Assembly (NCBI RefSeq): GCF_050589645.1
Contig: NZ_JBNGOQ010000004.1
Location: 372,001 to 436,000 of the forward strand
Source: JBNGOQ01 sp050589645
GTDB taxonomy: Bacteria > Bacteroidota > Bacteroidia > Flavobacteriales > Flavobacteriaceae
DNA length: 64,000 nucleotides
Direction of reading: 5' to 3'
Part shown: piece after piece, positions 59,635 to 64,000 of the stretch
Numbering within the stretch: position 1 is the stretch's first letter
How the letters are laid out: every line of letters begins with the position of its first letter
Translations under genes and position numbers: made by a program
The notes under the pieces: model-generated
The model's database searches: none
Told to the model about the DNA's origin: nothing
What the model saw: only the letters and a program-made list of their open reading frames with translations

Positions 59635-61298
59635 TCCAAGGGAATACTTTCACTGTTAAGTCCCAAAGGTAGGCTATTTTCCGAGATCACAATTTTGAAA
59701 TAACCCGGATCACTCTTCTTGGGAATCGGTAAACGGAAGTTGAAATAGGCCGTGTCCCTTGCAGCCACCTGTGTTACATTCTTGTCCAAGGCCTCCATTT
59801 TTAAAGGCAGGACTTCCTTTACCTGCTTGTAATCGTTTAAATAGGCAACACTGAACTTGAGCTTTTCCAGGGCTATTCCAAAGGCGTATGGATTGTAAAG
59901 TTTTACCCCTAAGGGTTGCGGTTGATCTACCGAAACAGGTACATCTTCCATATAGCACTGTAATTTTCGAAAGGACTCAAAATTTTCCATGTAGACCCCC
60001 CAATGCAATACGCCTTTGGGGTCGTGATATGAAATATCGCCGTTTTTTAAATAGCGGGAGATATAGACCACTTTTTGATGTTGGATCTTGGATTCCGAAT
60101 CGTCTATATCAAATTGGTTTTTTCTGTAGTAGATATTGTTGAGTGAAAAGGAAGGATTTCCTGTGTAGAAGGTATACATGGGAGCCTGTCTATAGGAATT
60201 TTCAAAAACTACGGGAAGATTGCCCACCTTGGATGCCAGAGTCTGCACCAATTCCTTGTTCCCATGTGATTCGTACACGATGGGAAACAAGGGCTCAAAG
60301 ATTAATCCCAATCGCAGGTAAAACAGTACAAGGAGGTTCACGATGCCCACGCGCCAAATCCACTTTCTTACCGTATCGTTCTGAAGCATATGGTTAAAAA
60401 CGACCAGGACCATAGGAATGGAGATGACAATGATCCACTGGGTCTGTACCCGTCGGTTAAAACTTGAGATAAAAAAGAAAAGGACGGTCCCATAGATCAA
60501 ATAGAGGAGGGCCTTGGTGAATTTGTCCTTGGCCCGGGTACGGAACAAACTTAGGTACACCCATGGGAATATCAGACCAAAAATGGCAATTAGACCAATC
60601 AGAAAACCCAGGGTAAAATCCCCAAATTCATAGGCACGATTGGGCCGCTCAAACAGATGGTACCGTATGGTCACAAAATCGTTCTGGTACAACCACATAA
60701 AGTGGGGGGTATAGCAAAGCAGCGCCACCAAAACAGCAAGCCATGCGTATTTATTGAAGACCAATTTAATATTGGAAAAAAGCACAAATAGGATCACCAA
60801 GACCGCATGGTACTTGCTGTACATCAAGGCGGCCATCACTATACCCAATGCAATACTTAATGCCGCAGATGGTTTTTCAATGAACTTTTTGTAACACCAC
60901 AAAAAGAGCGCGGTAAAAAACAAGAGCGGCGTATCGGGCAAGGTAAAGAATCCATAGGCGTTTAAGAGGGCCATGGACAGAGCGAGGACAAAAAAATGGG
61001 GAACAAAGTTCTTTTTTTTGGGATGGTCTACCAACAACCACAGAAGGAGTAAGGTTCCCACGGACAGGACACAGCTTGCAAAGCGCACGCCCAACTCCCC
61101 CTTAAAGAAAAAGCTACTGATTTTTATCATCAGGGCCACCATCGGTGGGTGGTCAAAATAACCCCAGGCGAGTTCCTGGGCATAGTGCCAATAGTAAGCT
61201 TCGTCAAAAATGAGTCTGGTAAAAATGCTCTGTAGTAGATTCAGTACAAGTAGGGCGGCTAGAAGATAAACAAAAAGCCTGGGAAGTTTTGGTATCAT
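59631..61298 (-). CDS. GT39-type (ArnT/PMT-like) glycosyltransferase
   Basis: 555 residues with about twelve TMs. The first extracytoplasmic loop carries DEAYYWHYAQELAWGYFDHPP, the GT-C family motif with the catalytic Asp. It uses a polyprenyl-phosphate sugar, like ArnT or PMT, to glycosylate a lipid or protein on the outer face. The divergent GT2 gene at 61430 may make that donor. Confidence 0.93.
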   Translation of the reverse strand: MIPKLPRLFVYLLAALLVLNLLQSIFTRLIFDEAYYWHYAQELAWGYFDHPPMVALMIKISSFFFKGELGVRFASCVLSVGTLLLLWLLVDHPKKKNFVPHFFVLALSMALLNAYGFFTLPDTPLLFFTALFLWCYKKFIEKPSAALSIALGIVMAALMYSKYHAVLVILFVLFSNIKLVFNKYAWLAVLVALLCYTPHFMWLYQNDFVTIRYHLFERPNRAYEFGDFTLGFLIGLIAIFGLIFPWVYLSLFRTRAKDKFTKALLYLIYGTVLFFFISSFNRRVQTQWIIVISIPMVLVVFNHMLQNDTVRKWIWRVGIVNLLVLFYLRLGLIFEPLFPIVYESHGNKELVQTLASKVGNLPVVFENSYRQAPMYTFYTGNPSFSLNNIYYRKNQFDIDDSESKIQHQKVVYISRYLKNGDISYHDPKGVLHWGVYMENFESFRKLQCYMEDVPVSVDQPQPLGVKLYNPYAFGIALEKLKFSVAYLNDYKQVKEVLPLKMEALDKNVTQVAARDTAYFNFRLPIPKKSDPGYFKIVISENSLPLGLNSESIPLD

Positions 61299-61402
61299 CT
61301 AAGGTCATTGATTCGCTCCAAAATTACAAATTATATGCATTGTGAAAGCTTTTAAAGAAATGATAAAGTGCTTTTAGGATTTCTTTACAGATTTTAAAAT
61401 AG

Positions 61403-61410
61403 TATTTTTG
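61403..61410 (+). promoter_or_regulatory. -7 box for the GT2 gene
   Basis: TATTTTTG matches TAnnTTTG, 19 bases before the ATG at 61430. The -33 is not clear. Confidence 0.5.
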
Positions 61411-61429
61411 TCCGCATCAGTAGAAGTCA

Positions 61430-62158
61430 ATGACGGACAGCTTAGTTATAATCCCAACATTCAATGAGATCGAAAACATAGAGGCCATTATAGGGGCTGT
61501 TTTTGATTTGGACAAGGATTTTCATGTCCTGGTGGTGGACGATAATTCGCCCGATGGAACCAGCGCTAGAGTGCGCGAGCTCGAAGACCGTTACCCGGGC
61601 AGGCTGTTTCTTGAGGTGAGAACGGAAAAGTCCGGATTGGGAACCGCATACATCCATGGATTCAAATGGGCCATAAATCGAAAATACGACTATATCTTTG
61701 AAATGGATGCCGATTTCTCGCATAGACCGGACGACCTGCCAAGACTGTACAGAGCATGCGTTAACGGGGCCGATGTGGTCGTAGGTTCCCGCTATAAAAA
61801 AGGCGTCAATGTGGTCAATTGGCCGTTATACAGGGTTCTTCTGTCCTACGGAGCGTCCTTTTATGTCAAAATTATTACAGGAATGCGGGTGCACGATCCC
61901 ACGGCGGGTTTTGTCTGTTACCGGCGAAAAGTTTTGGAAGATATTGATTTGGATTCCATACGCTTTATTGGGTATGCATTTCAGATCGAAATGAAGTTTA
62001 GGGCACATTTGAAGAAGTACAAGATCGAAGAGGTCTCCATCATCTTTAGGGATAGAGAGAAGGGCAAGTCCAAGATGAGCTCTGCCATTGTATGGGAGGC
62101 TATTTTTGGTGTAATTACAATGAAATTGGGCAGTTTGTTCCGAAAAAGGAAGTTTTAG
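61430..62158 (+). CDS. Polyprenol-phosphate mannosyltransferase-like GT2
   Basis: 242 residues. PTFNEIENIEAIIGAVFDL, VVDDNSPDGTSARV, SGLGTAYIHGFKWAI, EMDADFSHRPDDLPRL (DxD-type) and VVGSRYKKG are the dolichyl-phosphate mannosyltransferase signatures. No C-terminal TM is present, so it is the short soluble form. It makes polyprenyl-phosphate sugar, the donor class used by GT39 enzymes such as its divergent neighbour. It is 1 base upstream of pyrC. Confidence 0.94.
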   Translation: MTDSLVIIPTFNEIENIEAIIGAVFDLDKDFHVLVVDDNSPDGTSARVRELEDRYPGRLFLEVRTEKSGLGTAYIHGFKWAINRKYDYIFEMDADFSHRPDDLPRLYRACVNGADVVVGSRYKKGVNVVNWPLYRVLLSYGASFYVKIITGMRVHDPTAGFVCYRRKVLEDIDLDSIRFIGYAFQIEMKFRAHLKKYKIEEVSIIFRDREKGKSKMSSAIVWEAIFGVITMKLGSLFRKRKF

Positions 62159-62159
62159 G

Positions 62160-63494
62160 ATGGGAAAAACACTGATAAAGAACGCTAGGGTAATTAATGA
62201 AGGCACCCAACAGCTATGTGATGTACTGATACAGGATAAGCTCATCCAAAAAATAGGAAGGGAGATCAGCGCTAACGGAGCTACGGTGGTAGACCTCAAT
62301 GGAAATCCCCTCTTGCCCGGACTTATTGATGATCAGGTGCATTTTAGGGAACCCGGACTCACCCATAAGGGGACCATCGCCACGGAAAGCAGAGCTGCAG
62401 TGGCAGGTGGTATTACAAGCTTCATGGAACAACCCAATACCGACCCGCAGACCACTACGATCGAAAAACTGGAAGCAAAATTTGCCTTGGCGGCCAATTC
62501 GGCCTATGTCAACTATTCCTTTTTGTTCGGAGGCACCAATGACAATCTGGAGGAACTCAAAAAACTGGACAAGAATGCCTGTTCAGGGATAAAACTATTT
62601 CTAGGGTCGTCTACTGGAAACATGTTGGTAGATGATGAAGCGGTGATCGAAAGGATATTCAGCAGTACCGAAATGGTCATATCCGCACATTGCGAGGATG
62701 AGCAGACCATACGAAAAAATCTGGCCGAATACAGGGAACGGTACGGAGATGATATCCCCATGAAGTACCATCCGGTGATCCGAAGTGAAGAAGCCTGTTA
62801 CCTGTCGTCATCCAGGGCAGTGGCCCTGGCCAAAAAGACCGGCGCACGTCTGCACGTTTTTCATGTTTCCACCGGGAAGGAGACCCAGCTGTTCAGGAAC
62901 GACATACCCCTGGAAGAAAAGAAGATTACCGCTGAGGTATGCATCCACCATTTATGGTTTGCCCAGGAGGATTATGAAAGCAAGGGGGCACATATTAAAT
63001 GGAACCCGGCCGTGAAATCGGCAGATGACAGGGCGCAACTATGGGAAGCGCTATTGGATGATCGCATAGATGTGCTGGCCACGGATCATGCACCACATAC
63101 GCTCCAAGAAAAGGACAATGTATACACAAAGGCTCCTTCCGGTGGCCCCTTGGTACAACATGCGCTACCCGCCTTGTTGGAAAACTACCATCGAGGGAGG
63201 TTGTCATTGGAAAAAATTGTGGAGAAAATGTGCCACAATCCAGCAAAATTGTTCCAAATAAAAAAGCGGGGATTTGTGCGTGAAGGATGCTATGCCGATT
63301 TGGTCGCGTTAAATTTGGATGACCCCTGGCAGGTAAAGCGGGAAAATATAGCCTACAAATGTGGATGGTCTCCCTTTGAGGGAAATACCTTCAGGTCTAA
63401 AATTACCCATACCTTTGTAAATGGACATTTGGCTTATGAAAACGGAAACTTTTCCGATAAAAGAAATGCCGAAAGATTAACTTTTGATCGCTAG
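62160..63494 (+). CDS. pyrC: Dihydroorotase with QxH metal-site variant
   Basis: 444 residues. LLPGLIDDQVHFREPGLTHKG carries the metal site, with Gln59 replacing the first His of the usual HxH; His61 is kept. KLFLGSSTGNML (probable carbamylated Lys), CEDEQTI (with His), LHVFHVST and VLATDHAPH (final Asp) supply the rest. The variant is common in Bacteroidota proteins of this type as far as I recall. It catalyses ring closure in pyrimidine synthesis. It follows GT2 with 1 base between. Confidence 0.93.
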   Translation: MGKTLIKNARVINEGTQQLCDVLIQDKLIQKIGREISANGATVVDLNGNPLLPGLIDDQVHFREPGLTHKGTIATESRAAVAGGITSFMEQPNTDPQTTTIEKLEAKFALAANSAYVNYSFLFGGTNDNLEELKKLDKNACSGIKLFLGSSTGNMLVDDEAVIERIFSSTEMVISAHCEDEQTIRKNLAEYRERYGDDIPMKYHPVIRSEEACYLSSSRAVALAKKTGARLHVFHVSTGKETQLFRNDIPLEEKKITAEVCIHHLWFAQEDYESKGAHIKWNPAVKSADDRAQLWEALLDDRIDVLATDHAPHTLQEKDNVYTKAPSGGPLVQHALPALLENYHRGRLSLEKIVEKMCHNPAKLFQIKKRGFVREGCYADLVALNLDDPWQVKRENIAYKCGWSPFEGNTFRSKITHTFVNGHLAYENGNFSDKRNAERLTFDR

Positions 63495-63496
63495 CT

Positions 63497-63910
63497 ATGA
63501 AACCTGTCATTTTTCTACTGTTGATGTTTGTGCTCGGCTCCTGTGCGGAAAAGGTGATTGAAAAACCCGATGACCTTATTGGGGAGGATCAAATGACTTC
63601 CATACTTTACGACCTGGCCATTATAGGCGCTGCCAAAAAAACAAATGCCACCCTTTTGCAGGAACACCATATAGAGACCATGCCCTACCTCTATAGCAAA
63701 TATGACATAGACAGTGTGCAATTTGTGGAGAGTGATAGATACTATGCGTCCCTGCCCGAGGTATACGAGAAAATTTATACCTCAGTGGAAGCGAGGTTAA
63801 AAAAAGAAGAAAAGGAGGCAACGGAGGCCAAGGAAAGACGCAATGATAGTATAAGTACTGCCAAACAAAAAGCTGCACTAAAAAAGAGGACTAAGGATTC
63901 TCTTCCTTAA
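63497..63910 (+). CDS. DUF4296 lipoprotein
   Basis: 137 residues with a lipoprotein signal (FLLLMFVLGSC, Cys16). The central helices MTSILYDLAIIGAAKKTNATLL and YDIDSVQFVESDRYYASLPEVYEKIYTSVEARL match DUF4296, a Bacteroidota-specific family of unknown function, often found after pyrC. The last 40 residues are highly charged. It overlaps the incoming epimerase frame on the minus strand by 20 bases. Confidence 0.9.
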   Translation: MKPVIFLLLMFVLGSCAEKVIEKPDDLIGEDQMTSILYDLAIIGAAKKTNATLLQEHHIETMPYLYSKYDIDSVQFVESDRYYASLPEVYEKIYTSVEARLKKEEKEATEAKERRNDSISTAKQKAALKKRTKDSLP

Positions 63911-64000
63911 ATCGGGCACAGCAAAAGTGCAGTGTTTCTTCCAAAGGTTCAAATTCAAATCCAAGTGCACCCTTGATTTTTTCTGTGCTATAAAACTCTT
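63891..64000 (-). CDS. C-terminal end of an NAD-dependent epimerase/dehydratase (3' end only)
   Basis: The minus-strand frame is open from the window edge to the stop at 63891-63893 and reads EFYSTEKIKGALGFEFEP followed by LEETLHFCCARFKEENP. This pattern is the C-terminus of NAD-dependent epimerase/dehydratase (SDR-extended) proteins common beside DUF4296 in flavobacteria. The first part lies outside the window. The call rests on about 35 residues. Confidence 0.72.
   Translation of the reverse strand, partial: EFYSTEKIKGALGFEFEPLEETLHFCCARFKEENP

Noticed and set aside
1..64000. CRISPR array, prophage or restriction/defence island
   Set aside because: No direct-repeat arrays, cas, phage structural, integrase or restriction genes were seen.

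Overview
The window is a gene-dense stretch of a marine-type Flavobacteriaceae (phylum Bacteroidota) chromosome. Support comes from gldE/gldD gliding genes, TonB-dependent receptors with carboxypeptidase-like N-termini, many Bacteroidota-restricted DUFs (DUF4199, DUF4301, DUF3127, DUF3098, DUF4271, DUF4296), and promoters of the flavobacterial type (TTG, 17-23 nt, TAnnTTTG) upstream of several genes. I found no tRNA, rRNA, CRISPR array, insertion sequence or phage gene. The genus cannot be fixed from the sequence alone.

Layout. 1-6.6 kb: end of gldE, gldD, a small lipoprotein, cydAB (bd oxidase), a Cys-containing small protein, a DMT exporter and a DUF4199 protein. 6.6-12 kb: rplU-rpmA (L21 with a long basic tail), a secreted putative zinc peptidase, a WYL regulator beside two DinB-like proteins, and an SDR. 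12-18.7 kb: TonB receptor, LytS/LytTR two-component pair, ahcY and a phosphopantetheinyl transferase. 18.7-29.7 kb: thiamine salvage genes (YkoF-like binder, PnuT-like transporter, NadR-like kinase, and a TPP riboswitch in front of a TonB receptor) that flank a sigma-54 response regulator, a hybrid kinase and a PepSY-like small protein.

29.7-39.5 kb: mostly housekeeping and metabolism: aldo/keto reductase, a degenerate Rieske-like lipoprotein, greA, HIT, an orphan kinase, flavin reductase, a membrane methyltransferase, DUF3127, aat, tag, cutA, then two tandem paralogous small secreted proteins. 39.6-44.7 kb: a compact TetR-ABC-HlyD-TolC export operon whose ABC protein has lost the usual signature, Walker B, catalytic Glu and H-loop residues. 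44.7-50 kb: YitT, a thioredoxin-like protein, a TonB-like protein, truB, uppP, DUF3098 and ftsX. 50-58 kb: leuS, SemiSWEET, a YugP-type peptidase, Lrp/AsnC with a saccharopine reductase-like enzyme, DUF423 and pckA. 58-64 kb: hemD, DUF4271, a GT39 glycosyltransferase, a polyprenyl-phosphate mannosyltransferase-like GT2, dihydroorotase, a DUF4296 lipoprotein and the tail of an epimerase entering from the right edge.

The most unusual items are the export operon with the degenerate nucleotide-binding domain and its neighbouring tandem secreted paralogs, the split thiamine salvage module, the 13-bp inverted repeat and orphan terminator in the 21.7-22.2 kb intergenic region, and the L21 tail.
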